Source: Bowmanella dokdonensis (GTDB lineage: Bacteria; Pseudomonadota; Gammaproteobacteria; Enterobacterales; Alteromonadaceae). From it: DNA of 64,000 nt. Position 1 is the first letter of the stretch; each line of letters starts with the position of its first letter. A model generated the notes under the pieces. It did no database searches. It was not told where the DNA came from and worked only from the letters and a program-made list of their open reading frames with translations. The position numbers were made by a program, and so were the translations under genes. Positions 27,400 to 41,400 of the stretch are shown in pieces. The stretch covers positions 1 to 64,000 of the forward strand of contig NZ_JAFKCV010000013.1 in the NCBI RefSeq assembly GCF_017254865.1. The letters run 5' to 3'.

Positions 27400-28023
27400 C
27401 TACAAAGGTTTCCTGAAATTCTTCCAGTTAATCTGGTTGGATAATAACAACTCACGCAGACTGAGGGTACGGGGCTGGGTGCGACGCTGGTGTTTCCAGC
27501 TATGGCCACAACAGGCGGCGGTCAGGGTGGGTTTGGTCGGAAGCAACAGCTTCCTGGTTTCCAGGTACTGATGATCCTGATGAGTACCATCCAGACTAAA
27601 CCAGCCATGTTTGTTCAGGTGAAGGCACCGGTTCTCTCTGTCGATACGGTCCACGCTGTCCAGCTCCAGATGTTCACAGCCCAGCTCACCAAGCCAGACC
27701 GGCACCGGCAATCCGAGACAGGCATGCTTGTGTAACCATTCAAAGAGTTTGCCGTCACTGCCATGGCCTGGGCAGTGAGCCGCATGTCTGGCCTGCCAAC
27801 TGGCGTTATGGATATCCAGCTCCAGTGGTCCCTGATGCGCCAACATACTACTGGCAACCCGTTTTATATGGTGACTGAGCCCTTTAAGACGTCTTTTTAA
27901 CAGGGAAAGATTGCTGGATTGGGCCAGACTGAGCAGTTCTCTCTCATACAGGGCGTTGCACAGTTCGGCGTAATGGAGCTGCGCTTGGTCATCGCGAAAG
28001 ATGTCTGTCTGGCCGGACTGCAT
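27400..28023 (-). CDS. Hypothetical protein downstream of eno
   Basis: I do not recognise this 207-residue protein. It has a helical, charged N-terminal part (LHYAELCNALYERELLSLAQ, LLKRRLKGLSHHIKRVAS), several conserved-looking His/Cys positions (ARHAAHCPGHGSDG, TAACCGHSWKHQRR) and no membrane segment or signal peptide. It begins just past the eno terminator with no good ribosome site at the ATG at 28023; the frame stays open upstream to 28063 without a better start. It could be expressed by read-through from eno. The His/Cys content could suggest metal binding, but this is a guess. Confidence 0.55.
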   Translation of the reverse strand: MQSGQTDIFRDDQAQLHYAELCNALYERELLSLAQSSNLSLLKRRLKGLSHHIKRVASSMLAHQGPLELDIHNASWQARHAAHCPGHGSDGKLFEWLHKHACLGLPVPVWLGELGCEHLELDSVDRIDRENRCLHLNKHGWFSLDGTHQDHQYLETRKLLLPTKPTLTAACCGHSWKHQRRTQPRTLSLRELLLSNQINWKNFRKPL

Positions 28024-28035
28024 GGAGTAGTTGGC

Positions 28036-28060
28036 AAAAAGGGGGAGGTTAGTCTCCCCC
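28036..28060 (-). terminator. Terminator of eno
   Basis: On the minus strand GGGGGAG (28060-28054) pairs with CTCCCCC (28047-28041) around a 6-base loop and is followed by TTTTT (28040-28036). It lies 9 bases after the eno stop. Confidence 0.9.
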
Positions 28061-28068
28061 TCTCAACA

Positions 28069-29403
<1,335 letters not shown>

Positions 29404-29450
29404 TCAGAACAGGCGCCGGGCATATTCTTGTTAAGACGCCGGGGCGCCGA

Positions 29451-31103
<1,653 letters not shown>

Positions 31104-31203
31104 TTAATCGGGAATCCAATCCAGCATGCAGAAACCGGCAGTGCTGACCCTGGCGTCAGTCATTGAGTTTAGCAGTTGGGATTCTTCTTCAGGACGGGAA
31201 AAT

Positions 31204-31232
31204 AGTATACTGAAGATGCCCTTATCACTCAA
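31204..31232 (-). promoter_or_regulatory. Sigma-70 promoter of pyrG
   Basis: On the minus strand TTGAGT (31232-31227), exactly 17 bases, then TATACT (31209-31204). The predicted start is about 115 bases before the pyrG ATG. Expression of pyrG is often set by initiation-site choice, but I cannot show that here. Confidence 0.7.
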
Positions 31233-31290
31233 TGAATTATCGTCACAAACCGAGGGACAGGCAGCGAATCACCGGGATGCTAATTTGCTT

Positions 31291-31325
31291 GTCACTTGTC
31301 ACTTGTCACTTGTCACTTGTCACTC
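31291..31325. repeat. Five-unit GTCACTT heptad array at the mutS stop
   Basis: Four copies of GTCACTT and one GTCACTC in perfect 7-base register. Read on the minus strand the units are AAGTGAC, and the mutS stop codon (TGA, 31315-31313) and last codons are made by this array. Confidence 0.92.
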
Positions 31326-33916
31326 AGCTTCTTCAACTCATACAGCTTGTCCAGCGCCTGTCTGGGGGTCAGTTCATCCGGATTGACCGCTTTGAGCGCT
31401 TTGCTCAGTGGATTGTCCAACTCGGCAAAGTCCATCTGAATAGGTATGGGTCTGGCTTGCATATGGGCTTTGGCGCCTCCTTCGCTTCGCTCCAGTTCCT
31501 GTAGTTTGTGCCTGGCAGCGTGGATCACACTTCTGGGCACGCCGGCCAGTTGCGCTACCTGCAGGCCGTAACTTCTGTTTGCTGCCCCTTCCTGGACCGC
31601 GTGCATAAAGCTGATGCCTTCGTCATGTTCCACCGCATCCAGATGCACGTTAGCCAGTTGCGGCATGTTGTCGGCCAATTGGGTCAGTTCAAAGTAGTGA
31701 GTGGCAAACAGGGTAAAGGCGCCAATCTGTTCGGCCAGATAACAGGCAGTGGCCCAGGCCAGCGACAAGCCATCATAAGTGCTGGTGCCGCGGCCTATCT
31801 CGTCCATCAGCACCAGACTGCTGGCGGTTGCATTGTTGAGAATATTGGCCGTTTCGGTCATTTCCACCATAAAAGTGGAGCGTCCGGACGCCAGATCATC
31901 CGAGGCGCCGATACGGGTAAATATTCTGTCCACCGGACCAATGCGGGCGTTTTCTGCCGGGACGTAGCTGCCGATATGCGCCATCAATACAATTAACGCT
32001 GTCTGGCGCATATAGGTGGATTTCCCACCCATATTAGGCCCGGTGATGATCAGCATGCGACGGTGATTGTCCAGCGCCAGTGGGTTGGCGATAAAAGGCT
32101 CATCCATTACCTGCTCTACCACCGGATGACGCCCCCGGTCATACTGAACACCAGGCTGTCCGGTAAAAACCGGTCGCTGATAATCCAGACTCAGTGCCCG
32201 CTCCGCCAGGTTGCTCAGCACGTCCAACTCGGCCAGGGCAGCACCGCTCACCTGGAGCTCGAACAACTGCGGCAACAACTGGTCAAACAAGGCGTCATAG
32301 AGTTGTTTTTCCAGAGTCAGAGCGCGGCTCTGGCTGGTCAGCACCTTGTCTTCATATTCCTTGAGTTCAGGGATAATGTAACGTTCGTTGTTTTTCAGGG
32401 TTTGTCTGCGAACATACTCGGCTGGTACCAGATCTGCGTAGCCCCGGCTGACTTCGATGTAATAACCATGGACCCTGTTAAATCCCACCTTCAGGGTTGG
32501 GATGTCGGTGCGTGCTTTTTCCCGCGCTTCCAGTTTTTCCAGATAATCTGTGGCACCTTTTGACAGGGCGCGCAGTTCATCCAGTTCCGCATTGAAACCC
32601 GGGGCAATGACACCACCGTCGCGGATCAGCACAGGAGGGCTCTCGACGATAGCCCGTTCCAACAGCTCCAACTGGTCGGGAAAAGTATTGATCTGTCTAG
32701 CCAGGCTATCCAGGGGAGCACTGGTTAAACTGGCCAAAAAACTGCCAATGGACGGCAACTGGCCAAATGCCTGACGCAAACGGGCAAAATCCCTGGGCCT
32801 GGCACTGCGCAGGGCCAATCGTCCCAATACCCGCTCGATATCACCCACCAGCTTCAGATAGCCGTGCAGCTCCTGCAGATCCGCATCCATCAGTGCGGCA
32901 ATACTGTCTTGTCGCTCATTTAGCTGCTTGCTGTCGGTGAGGGGACGGTGCAACCATCTTTGCAGCAGCCGGCTGCCCATAGCGGTGCTGGTTTTATCCA
33001 GTACCGAGGCCAGGGTGTTTTCAAAGCCACCGGCCAGGTTCTGAGTGAGCTCCAGATTGCGCCTCGTGGCGGCATCCATCTGCACCGTATCGGTCTGGGT
33101 TTCCATGCGGATGGAGCGGATATGGGGCAGGGCAGCGCGCTGGGTATCCTTGACGTACTGAATGACACAACCTGCGGCGCACAGACCCAACAAGGCCTTT
33201 TCCACGCCAAAACCGCTCAGTTCACGGGTGCCGAACTGCTGGTTCAATTGGTTGGTGGCCGTGTGCAGATCGAACTCCCACTGAGGACGACGGCGCAGGC
33301 CTTTGCGCTGTTCGATTAGATGGAAGGAGGCCATGCCCTCTGCATACAAAAGCTCCGCGGGCTGGCTGCGTTGTATCTCGGCCAGCAGGGCTTCCTCGCC
33401 GGGCAACTCGCACAGGCTGAAGCGTCCACTGGACAGCTCCAGGGTGGCATAGCCAAAACCCTCTGCTCCCTGCCAGACGGCCGCCAGCAGATTATCCCGC
33501 CGGTCATCTAGCAGGGCTTCGTCTGTGATGGTGCCCGGGGTGACGATGCGTGTAACCTTGCGTTCCACCGGCCCCTTGCTGGTGGCAGGATCGCCAATCT
33601 GTTCACAGATAGCCACCGACTGGCCCATCCTGACCAATCTGGCCAGGTAGCCTTCTACCGCATGATAGGGCACACCGGCCATGGGAATGGGATCGCCGCC
33701 GGATTTGCCCCGTGCCGTCAGTGAGATATCCAGCAGTTGCGCTGCCCGCTTGGCATCCTCGTAAAAGAGCTCGTAGAAGTCCCCCATCCTATAAAAAAGC
33801 AAAATGCCGGGATGTTCGGACTTGATGCGCAGATACTGCTGCATCATGGGCGTGTGCTGGGCTATATTCTGCTCATTAAAGAGGCCGGCTTGCATGGCTA
33901 AATTATCAGAAGGCAT
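31313..33916 (-). CDS. mutS: DNA mismatch repair ATPase MutS
   Basis: 867 residues. Mismatch-recognition motif [15 protein letters not shown], connector and clamp domains, then the ATPase with Walker [16 protein letters not shown], Walker [18 protein letters not shown] and the downstream [10 protein letters not shown]. It detects mismatches and recruits MutL. The last residues (LKKLSDK) run into a heptad repeat array that supplies the stop. ATG 33916 has no strong ribosome site; ATG 33895 is possible. It is divergent from pncC, with only 36 bases between. Confidence 0.98.
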   Translation of the reverse strand: MPSDNLAMQAGLFNEQNIAQHTPMMQQYLRIKSEHPGILLFYRMGDFYELFYEDAKRAAQLLDISLTARGKSGGDPIPMAGVPYHAVEGYLARLVRMGQSVAICEQIGDPATSKGPVERKVTRIVTPGTITDEALLDDRRDNLLAAVWQGAEGFGYATLELSSGRFSLCELPGEEALLAEIQRSQPAELLYAEGMASFHLIEQRKGLRRRPQWEFDLHTATNQLNQQFGTRELSGFGVEKALLGLCAAGCVIQYVKDTQRAALPHIRSIRMETQTDTVQMDAATRRNLELTQNLAGGFENTLASVLDKTSTAMGSRLLQRWLHRPLTDSKQLNERQDSIAALMDADLQELHGYLKLVGDIERVLGRLALRSARPRDFARLRQAFGQLPSIGSFLASLTSAPLDSLARQINTFPDQLELLERAIVESPPVLIRDGGVIAPGFNAELDELRALSKGATDYLEKLEAREKARTDIPTLKVGFNRVHGYYIEVSRGYADLVPAEYVRRQTLKNNERYIIPELKEYEDKVLTSQSRALTLEKQLYDALFDQLLPQLFELQVSGAALAELDVLSNLAERALSLDYQRPVFTGQPGVQYDRGRHPVVEQVMDEPFIANPLALDNHRRMLIITGPNMGGKSTYMRQTALIVLMAHIGSYVPAENARIGPVDRIFTRIGASDDLASGRSTFMVEMTETANILNNATASSLVLMDEIGRGTSTYDGLSLAWATACYLAEQIGAFTLFATHYFELTQLADNMPQLANVHLDAVEHDEGISFMHAVQEGAANRSYGLQVAQLAGVPRSVIHAARHKLQELERSEGGAKAHMQARPIPIQMDFAELDNPLSKALKAVNPDELTPRQALDKLYELKKLSDK

Positions 33917-33952
33917 AATGGCGCTATTCTAGTCGTTATAAGGGATATACAT

Positions 33953-34444
33953 ATGACAATGGCAGATTCGAGTCTGAGCCTGGCTCAGCAACTGGGCGAA
34001 GCCCTGAAAAGCAAGGGCTGGAAAATGACCTGCGCCGAATCCTGCACTGGAGGGGGCATAGGATACGCCATTACCAGCATATCTGGAAGTTCAGGCTGGT
34101 TTGAACGCGGCTATATAACCTACTCCAATGAGGCCAAAACCGAAGTGTTGGAGGTGGATCCACAAACCTTGATTGTATACGGAGCCGTCTCCGAACAGGC
34201 TGTGGAGCAGATGGCGAGCGGTGCGCTTAAGGCTGCCAGAGCGGACCTGGCCGTGGCGGTGAGTGGTATAGCCGGCCCCGAAGGGGGCAGTCCGGAGAAA
34301 CCGGTGGGCACAGTATGGTTTGGCATTGCCAGTGCAAACAAGGTGATTAGTCTGCATCAGCGATTCACGGGTGACCGGTTGGAGATTCGTCAGCAGGCCA
34401 TCGATCATGCCCTCGAACAGGCCCTGGTACTGGCGCGTTCCTGA
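33953..34444 (+). CDS. pncC: Nicotinamide-nucleotide amidase (CinA C-terminal domain)
   Basis: 163 residues, the stand-alone CinA C-terminal domain: MTCAESCTGGGIGYAITSIS with the catalytic serine, FERGYITYSNEAKTEVL, AVAVSGIAGPEGG and KPVGTVWFGIA. It deamidates NMN to nicotinate mononucleotide in pyridine nucleotide recycling. The N-terminal MoaB-like half of full CinA is absent, as in E. coli PncC. AAGGG lies before the ATG. Its place between mutS and recA is common in gammaproteobacteria. Confidence 0.93.
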   Translation: MTMADSSLSLAQQLGEALKSKGWKMTCAESCTGGGIGYAITSISGSSGWFERGYITYSNEAKTEVLEVDPQTLIVYGAVSEQAVEQMASGALKAARADLAVAVSGIAGPEGGSPEKPVGTVWFGIASANKVISLHQRFTGDRLEIRQQAIDHALEQALVLARS

Positions 34445-34527
34445 AAACTTTTGGGACAGTCTCTCCGGATGACAAAAAAGCTGACAGACTCTCCTTGTCC
34501 GGCGATAAAAAATCTTTTCGACCCCAC

Positions 34528-34555
34528 TTGTAACTGTATGGTTATACAGTATACT
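34528..34555 (+). promoter_or_regulatory. recA promoter with SOS (LexA) box
   Basis: TTGTAA (34528-34533) and TATACT (34550-34555) form a sigma-70 promoter with a 16-base spacer. The spacer is exactly the LexA box CTGTATGGTTATACAG (CTG-N10-CAG, 34534-34549), so LexA binding would block RNA polymerase directly. It is 47 bases before the recA ATG. Confidence 0.93.
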
Positions 34556-34602
34556 TCTCCCATATCAGACTACTGCTAAACGGCTCAGTTAAGGAGCGAA
34601 TA

Positions 34603-35634
34603 ATGGAAGACAACAAAGCCAAGGCCCTGTCCGCCGCCCTGGGACAAATAGAAAAACAGTTTGGCAAGGGGGCCATCATGCGTCTGGGCGACAATCAGGC
34701 CATGGACATTGAAGCTATTTCCACCGGTTCCCTGGGGGTCGATGTAGCCCTGGGTATTGGTGGCTTACCTTGTGGCCGTGTGGTGGAAATTTACGGACCG
34801 GAATCTTCCGGTAAAACCACCCTTACCCTGCAGGTTATTGCCCAGGCTCAGCGTATGGGCAAGACCTGTGCGTTTGTGGACGCCGAGCATGCGTTGGATC
34901 CGGTTTATGCGGAAAAGCTGGGTGTCAATGTGGAAGAGTTGCTGGTTTCCCAGCCTGATACCGGTGAACAAGCCCTGGAAATTTGTGACATGCTGGTACG
35001 TTCCGGTGCTGTCGATGTGGTGGTGGTGGACTCTGTTGCTGCCCTGACCCCCAGGGCCGAGATTGAAGGCGAGATGGGGGACTCCCATGTGGGGCTGCAG
35101 GCCAGACTGATGTCCCAGGCCCTGCGTAAGCTGACCGGCAATATCAAGCGTTCCAATACCCTGTGTATCTTTATCAACCAGATTCGGATGAAAATCGGTG
35201 TCATGTTCGGCAACCCCGAGACCACAACCGGGGGTAACGCCCTGAAGTTTTACGCCTCGGTTCGTCTGGATATCCGTCGCATCGGTGCGGTCAAGGAAGG
35301 CGACGAAGTGGTGGGCAGTGAAACCCGCGTCAAGGTGGTCAAGAATAAGGTCGCGCCACCGTTCAAGCAGGCCGAGTTCAACATCATGTATGGGGAAGGT
35401 ATCAGCAAGGAAGGCGAACTGATCGACATGGGCGTGCTGCATAAGTTTGTCGAAAAGGCTGGCGCCTGGTACAGCTACAACGGCGAGCGTATTGGCCAGG
35501 GCAAAGCCAACGTGGTCAAATACCTCAAGGAAAAGCCGGAAATGGCCGACGCCATCGAAAAGCAGTTGCGTGATAAGTTGCTGCTGAAAAAAACCGTTAA
35601 GGCTGAAGAGGGCGCCTCTGCCGAAGTGTTGTAA
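34603..35634 (+). CDS. recA: Recombinase RecA
   Basis: 343 residues. Walker [14 protein letters not shown], the Walker B region [20 protein letters not shown], loop L2 [20 protein letters not shown] and a C-terminal acidic tail are present. It catalyses strand exchange and triggers LexA cleavage. AAGGAG lies 8 bases before the ATG. recX, normally next, is about 9.8 kb away in this genome. Confidence 0.99.
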   Translation: MEDNKAKALSAALGQIEKQFGKGAIMRLGDNQAMDIEAISTGSLGVDVALGIGGLPCGRVVEIYGPESSGKTTLTLQVIAQAQRMGKTCAFVDAEHALDPVYAEKLGVNVEELLVSQPDTGEQALEICDMLVRSGAVDVVVVDSVAALTPRAEIEGEMGDSHVGLQARLMSQALRKLTGNIKRSNTLCIFINQIRMKIGVMFGNPETTTGGNALKFYASVRLDIRRIGAVKEGDEVVGSETRVKVVKNKVAPPFKQAEFNIMYGEGISKEGELIDMGVLHKFVEKAGAWYSYNGERIGQGKANVVKYLKEKPEMADAIEKQLRDKLLLKKTVKAEEGASAEVL

Positions 35635-35643
35635 TGTCAATAA

Positions 35644-35672
35644 CAACAAGGCCCCGTAACGGGGCCTTGTTG
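35644..35672 (+). terminator. Terminator of recA
   Basis: CAACAAGGCCCCG (35644-35656) pairs perfectly over 13 bp with CGGGGCCTTGTTG (35660-35672) around a 3-base loop, 10 bases after the recA stop. Confidence 0.9.
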
Positions 35673-35758
35673 TTGCAGGGGACGGTGTCAGGGCTGCTAT
35701 CACATCGTTGCACAGACTGACCACGTGCAGAGGCTGCTTTCTGGTGCTGAGAAAAGCG

Positions 35759-36502
35759 TTACTCCACCATTAACCCGTATTCCGCTTTCATCTTTTCAAT
35801 CAGTTCGTGCTCATCAGTTAAGAATGCGTTGAATTGCTCAATGATTTGCGGGTGCTTGATGGTTGAAAGATGATAGTTATCTTTGGCGTAGGGCAAGCTG
35901 TCATCAAATACCAGGGCACTGGCCTGATTCAGTTCGGCCTCCAACTGATAGCGGGCCACGTCGATATTCAGGTAGGAGCCATCAACCCGTCCGTTTACCG
36001 CCATTTTCAGCAACTGAACGAACTCTGAGGTTTCCTGCATGCGGATTTTACCGGCTTTGATTTGGTCCATGTAGGTCCAGGGACTGAAGCCGCGAATGGT
36101 GCCCAGCACTTTTAGCTGGCTCTCTCCCGTCCCCTTGTTTTGTGGCAATACCATGACCCCATCAATAAAAGCTACCACAGGCTCGCTGTAAAACAGATTT
36201 TTGCCGGCTTTCATATCAGCCTGCCAGTTCTTGTTGTCGGGGTATTTAAAATCGAACTGCTCTTTGTTTAAATAATCATGAAACAGCCGGGTAACAGGCC
36301 TGGCTTGGTAAATAAAGACATGTCCATGCTTTTCGGCAAAGGCATCCAGAACGGCTCGCGCAAAACCCTTATATTCGCCCCCTTCAATGGTGTAATGAGG
36401 GTAGTAATTCAGATCTTCCACTCCAACGCTAAACTCTTCTGCAGTCGCCGCTGTGCAAATAAGTAACAGCAGCAGACCTGGTAACGATTTGAGGTATGTC
36501 AT
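35759..36502 (-). CDS. Periplasmic solute-binding protein, family 3 type
   Basis: 247 residues with a clear signal peptide (SLPGLLLLLICTAATAEE) and the extracellular solute-binding family 3 fold: FSVGVEDLNYYPHYTIEGGE, FARAVLDAFAEKHGHVFIYQ, later GRVDGSYLNIDVARYQLE. No permease or ATPase gene is next to it, so it may be an orphan binding or sensory protein, common in Alteromonadales. The Tsx-like porin gene lies 19 bases upstream in the same direction, so the two may be co-expressed. Confidence 0.8.
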   Translation of the reverse strand: MTYLKSLPGLLLLLICTAATAEEFSVGVEDLNYYPHYTIEGGEYKGFARAVLDAFAEKHGHVFIYQARPVTRLFHDYLNKEQFDFKYPDNKNWQADMKAGKNLFYSEPVVAFIDGVMVLPQNKGTGESQLKVLGTIRGFSPWTYMDQIKAGKIRMQETSEFVQLLKMAVNGRVDGSYLNIDVARYQLEAELNQASALVFDDSLPYAKDNYHLSTIKHPQIIEQFNAFLTDEHELIEKMKAEYGLMVE

Positions 36503-36521
36503 CTCATGCTCTCCACAAATT

Positions 36522-37316
36522 TTACAGACGGGCTACAACCAGCAGTTGAAGCGCCACTTCATCGGTATTCGCATCGCCCAGCTTGTTTTGCCAATATTGC
36601 AGTTCCACACCCAGAAACAGGCTGCCTTTGCTGTCAAACAAGGCCTTACCCATATCCCAGCGAAACTGTGGCTGAGCCAGGATCCAATCTGATACCTCTG
36701 TGCCGAATTCGCTGGTTCTTTCGCCTATATATTCCATATGCCCTTCGACGGAGAAGTCCTGATCGCCGATTGAAAATGGGTAGGCCCAGTTAACATCCAG
36801 CATCCAACTGTTGTCTTCGGTGGGTGCCCCCCCTCTGGCTACCCCTTTGCTGTCATCCAGGTAGGCAGTGATATCGGTATTGAGAAAGGCAAACCCCGGC
36901 AGATCCCAGGAGAGTCGAATACCGGGCAGGTACTTGGTGACACTGGCATCGGCGGCCCAGTTAAAGCCCATCAGGATGCCAACATCCTTGATTGACCCGG
37001 CCCCAACATTCGCCCCGCTGATTTTGCCGAGGCTGAAATTGCTGTACCACTCGCCATACCAGTCCTGGTCATTAAAACCGTCCACCTTGTCATCATCCAG
37101 ATGGTCGATAAAAAAGAAATTGTCGCCATACTTCCAGCCGCTGGCGTGTTGGAAGGTAATGATATTGGTGCTGGCATCCCCTCCACCAACAAATCCGGGC
37201 GCATCCAATGTCCCCTTTTGATAATGAAGCTCTGTTGTGCTCCACTGGGCAGCACTGACATGAAGCCCGAGTGACATATTCAGCAGGCTCAATGTTAGCA
37301 AGGTGGTGTGTTTCAT
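36522..37316 (-). CDS. Tsx/OmpK-like outer membrane channel
   Basis: 264 residues with a signal peptide (TLLTLSLLNMSLGLHVSA) and a beta-barrel pattern. The spacing of ITFQHASGWKYGDNFFFIDH, DWYGEWYSNFSLGKISG and LFLGVELQYWQNKLGD, and the barrel-type C-terminus ending in Leu-Leu-Val-Val-Ala-Arg-Leu, fit the nucleoside-specific Tsx channel family. The final residue is Leu, not Phe. The ligand is unknown; a shared transcription unit with the downstream solute-binding protein suggests uptake of a small molecule (inference). Confidence 0.62.
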   Translation of the reverse strand: MKHTTLLTLSLLNMSLGLHVSAAQWSTTELHYQKGTLDAPGFVGGGDASTNIITFQHASGWKYGDNFFFIDHLDDDKVDGFNDQDWYGEWYSNFSLGKISGANVGAGSIKDVGILMGFNWAADASVTKYLPGIRLSWDLPGFAFLNTDITAYLDDSKGVARGGAPTEDNSWMLDVNWAYPFSIGDQDFSVEGHMEYIGERTSEFGTEVSDWILAQPQFRWDMGKALFDSKGSLFLGVELQYWQNKLGDANTDEVALQLLVVARL

Positions 37317-37447
37317 CGGTTATACCTCTGGATACTCTTTCCCAAGTATAGGAAGTGATTGGAAAAATTCTCAATTGTCTGTGGTGACGACAAAAGTGTT
37401 ACTTTCAGTGTCGTCACTTTTCCTGTCCATGGCGATCTGTCTTTTAT

Positions 37448-37487
37448 AGACGTCTAGACGTAAAGAGGTTGACATTTCCAGACGTCT
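37448..37487 (+). promoter_or_regulatory. MetJ operator (met boxes) of metA
   Basis: Two tandem met boxes, AGACGTCT and AGACGTAA, at 37448-37463 and a third perfect AGACGTCT at 37480-37487. A TTGACA at 37469-37474 between them is a likely -35. MetJ with SAM would repress metA and probably metH here. Confidence 0.88.
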
Positions 37488-37550
37488 TGGCAAGATCGCT
37501 ACCTGGCCCTGGTGGGCCAACCCAACGCTAATCTTCCCAGGAGAGATGCC

Positions 37551-38468
37551 ATGCCCATTCGAATTCCCAATGATTTGCCGGCCCAGGAAGTCCTGAGCGA
37601 GGAGAATATCTTCGTGATGGGCATGGACAGGGCGGCACATCAGGATATTCGTCCCCTTGAAGTGGGCATTCTCAATCTGATGCCGAACAAGATAGAGACC
37701 GAGGTGCAGTTGCTGCGGCTGTTGTCCAACACCCCATTGCAAATCAATGTGGACCTGATCCGTATCGACCATGAGGCACCGAAGAATACGCCAAAGGCGC
37801 ATATGGATGCCTTCTATCATCGTTTCGACGATGTGGCCGGCAAGAAATATGATGGCCTGATTGTTACCGGTGCGCCGCTGGCCATGCTTGACTATGAGGA
37901 TGTCAAGTACTGGGACAAGATGCAGATGGTCATGGACTGGGCCAGGCGTCATGTTCAGTCGACACTGTTTCTCTGTTGGGCCGCCCATGCCGCGCTGTAT
38001 CATTATTTTTCTATCAACAGGGTATTGCGTCAGGAAAAGCTCTCCGGTGTGTTCACTCACCGGGTTAATCTGGAGCATGACGAATTGCTCAGGGGATTCG
38101 ATCCCCTGTTCAATGCTCCCCATTCCCGTTTCGGCGAGGTACCGCTGGAAGATTATGCCGCCTGCACCGAACTGGAAGTACTGGCCAGTTCCGATGAGGC
38201 CGGAGTCTATTTGGCCGCCTCCAGAGACAAGCGCCTGGTGTTTGTCACCGGTCATCCGGAATATGATCCGGACACCCTGTCTCAGGAATACTGGCGCGAT
38301 CTGGCGGCGGGGCTGAACCCGGATGTGCCACAAAACTATTTCCCCGGGGATGATCCAGACCTGAATCCTTTGGTAACCTGGCGTTCCCATGGCAGTCTGT
38401 TGTTCACCAACTGGCTGAATTACTATGTGTATCAGACGACGCCTTACAACCTGTCAGATATCGCCTGA
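37551..38468 (+). CDS. metA: Homoserine O-succinyltransferase family, MetA
   Basis: 305 residues, usual for MetA, from the ATG at 37551 ([20 protein letters not shown]) with AGGAGAG upstream. The catalytic cysteine is in [11 protein letters not shown], and the His/Glu pair is in [20 protein letters not shown]. It acylates homoserine, the first committed step to methionine. Homologues may use acetyl-CoA instead of succinyl-CoA, and sequence reading alone does not settle this. metH follows after 26 bases. Confidence 0.95.
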   Translation: MPIRIPNDLPAQEVLSEENIFVMGMDRAAHQDIRPLEVGILNLMPNKIETEVQLLRLLSNTPLQINVDLIRIDHEAPKNTPKAHMDAFYHRFDDVAGKKYDGLIVTGAPLAMLDYEDVKYWDKMQMVMDWARRHVQSTLFLCWAAHAALYHYFSINRVLRQEKLSGVFTHRVNLEHDELLRGFDPLFNAPHSRFGEVPLEDYAACTELEVLASSDEAGVYLAASRDKRLVFVTGHPEYDPDTLSQEYWRDLAAGLNPDVPQNYFPGDDPDLNPLVTWRSHGSLLFTNWLNYYVYQTTPYNLSDIA

Positions 38469-38494
38469 CCCACAACCGCCACGAGGAAGGACTT

Positions 38495-41400
38495 TTGAGT
38501 CAAAGCAGTATTGAAGAGGCCCTGAAAAAACGCATCCTGATCCTGGATGGCGCTATGGGCACCATGATCCAGCGATGCAAGCTGGAAGAAGCCGACTACC
38601 GGGGTGAGCGTTTTGCTGACTGGCACAGCGACATCAAGGGAAACAATGACCTGCTGGTATTGACCCAGCCAGAGATAATCCTCGACATCCATGAGCAGTA
38701 TCTTGCTGCTGGCGCTGATATTCTGGAAACCAATACCTTTAACGCAACTTCCATCGCCATGGCCGATTACGATATGCAGGCCCTGGTGCGTGAAATTAAT
38801 ATCGAGGCCGCCAGGCTGGCCCGCCAGGCAGCGGACAAATTCAGTACTCCGGACAAGCCCCGCTATGTGGCAGGAGTGTTGGGACCGACCAACCGAACCG
38901 CATCTATTTCCCCGGATGTAAACGACCCGGGCAAGCGGAATGTCAGTTTCGACGAACTGGTGACAGCCTATGAGGAAGCCACCGATGGGCTGATGGAGGG
39001 CGGTGCGGATCTGATCCTGATTGAAACCATTTTCGATACTCTCAACGCCAAGGCAGCCGCCTTTGCGGTGGAGAATGTATTCGATAAGCGCAATGAACGC
39101 CTGCCGGTGATGATCTCCGGCACGATAACCGATGCATCAGGCCGTACCCTGTCTGGCCAGACGGCCGAGGCCTTTTTCTATGCACTTGACCATATTAAAC
39201 CCATTTCATTCGGACTGAACTGTGCCCTGGGACCAGACCTGCTGCGCCAGTACGTAAAGGAGATCAGCGATATTGCCCCCTGTGCGGTATCGGCACATCC
39301 CAATGCGGGCCTGCCCAACGAGTTTGGCGAGTACGATATGGATGGGGATGAAATGGCTGTACACATCCGCGAATGGGCGCAGTCCGGGCTGCTAAACATT
39401 GTCGGCGGCTGTTGTGGCACCACACCCGAACATATCCGTGCCATCGCCACCGCGGTGAAGGATATGGCCCCCAGAAAGCCTGTTACGCCACAGGTCAGCA
39501 TGCGGCTCTGCGGCCTGGAGCCTTTTGTTCATTCAGGAGGAACAGAAAAGGCCAGCAGTAGTTTTGTCAACGTGGGCGAGCGCACCAACGTGACCGGCTC
39601 CGCCCGCTTCAAGCGGCTAATCCTCGATGGTGACTACGAAACAGCCCTGGATGTGGCGCGTCAGCAGGTGGAAAACGGTGCACAAATCATAGATATCAAC
39701 ATGGATGAAGCCATGTTGGACTCACAGGCTGCGATGGTGCGCTTCCTTAATTTGATCGCCTCTGAGCCGGATATATCCCGTGTGCCCATAATGATCGACT
39801 CGTCGAAATGGACGGTGATTGAAGCGGGCCTCAAATGTGTGCAGGGCAAGGCCATTGTCAACAGCATCAGTCTCAAGGAAGGAGAGGACCAGTTTCTGCA
39901 GCAGGCCAGACTGATAAAGCGGTATGGTGCTGCGGCAGTGGTGATGGCATTTGATGAAGTGGGTCAGGCCGACACCGAAGATCGTAAGTTCGAGATTTGC
40001 CAGCGAAGCTACAAATTGCTGACGGAAAAAATCGGCTTTGCTCCAGAAGACATTATCTTCGACCCGAATATCTTTGCCGTGGCCACCGGAATTGAAGAGC
40101 ACAACAATTATGCGGTGGACTTTATCAATGCTACCCGGCGTATCAAACAGCATCTTCCCCATGCCCATGTGTCCGGAGGCCTGTCCAATGTGTCCTTCTC
40201 ATTTCGTGGCAATGAGCCGGTGCGTGAAGCCATGCATTCGGTGTTTCTCTATCACGCTATTCGCGCCGGTATGGATATGGCCATCGTCAACGCCGGCCAG
40301 TTGGGAGTCTATGACGATATTCCAGCCGAGCTTCGCGATGCGGTGGAGGATGTGATCTTAAATCGCACAGAAGATGGCACTGATCGCCTGCTGGAACTGG
40401 CGCCCAAATATAAGGGTGACGGCAAGGCCATTGAGAAAGAGACCCAGGAGTGGCGGAGCTGGCCGGTCACCAAACGCCTCGAACATTCCCTGGTCAAGGG
40501 CATTACCGATTTTATTGAAGAAGACACCGAAGCCGCCCGCCAGGAGGCCGACAAACCCCTGCACGTCATAGAAGGACCGTTGATGGACGGCATGAACGTG
40601 GTGGGGGATTTGTTCGGTGAAGGCAAGATGTTCCTGCCACAAGTGGTCAAGTCCGCCAGGGTGATGAAGAAGGCGGTGGCCTACCTACAGCCTTATATTG
40701 AGCAGGAAAAATCCGCCGGTTCCAGTAACGGCAAGATACTGTTGGCCACAGTCAAAGGGGATGTGCACGATATCGGCAAGAACATCGTCGCAGTGGTGCT
40801 GCAATGCAACAATTTTGAGGTTATTGACCTTGGTGTCATGGTGCCCTGTGAGAAAATACTGCAGACCGCCCGTGAGCTACAGGTGGATATGATTGGTCTG
40901 TCCGGTCTCATTACGCCGTCTTTGGATGAAATGGTCCATGTGGCCAAGGAAATGCAACGCCAGGGCTTTGAGTTGCCCCTTCTGATTGGCGGGGCAACCA
41001 CGTCCAAGGCCCATACTGCGGTCAAGATCGAGCAAAATTACCATGGTCCTGTGGTATATGTACCTAATGCCTCCAGGGCAGTTGGGGTTTGTCAGAAACT
41101 TATTTCCCAGACCCACAGAGTGGCGTTTATTGAGCAGCTTGACCGGGAATATGACACGGTCCGCGAGCAACATGCCCGCAAGCAACCCCGCAGCAAGCCG
41201 GTGACCCTGGAGCAGGCCCGCGCCAATGCTTTTGTGGCAGAGTTTGGTGACTACCGACCTGTTAAACCCAGGCAACCCGGAGTCCATAAGGTTGAGGCAG
41301 ATATTGCCACATTGCGCCAGTACATAGACTGGACGCCGTTCTTCCTGACCTGGTCACTGGCCGGCAAGTATCCACGTATTTTCGATGATGAGGTGGTGGG

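Noticed and set aside
37371..38390. A 339-residue minus-strand frame opposite metA, containing LDVYKRQ, a peptide also seen in sequencing-adapter artefacts
   Set aside because: It is antisense to a clear metA. The adapter-like string comes from tandem met boxes (16 of 19 bases resemble a transposon adapter end), which are expected here.
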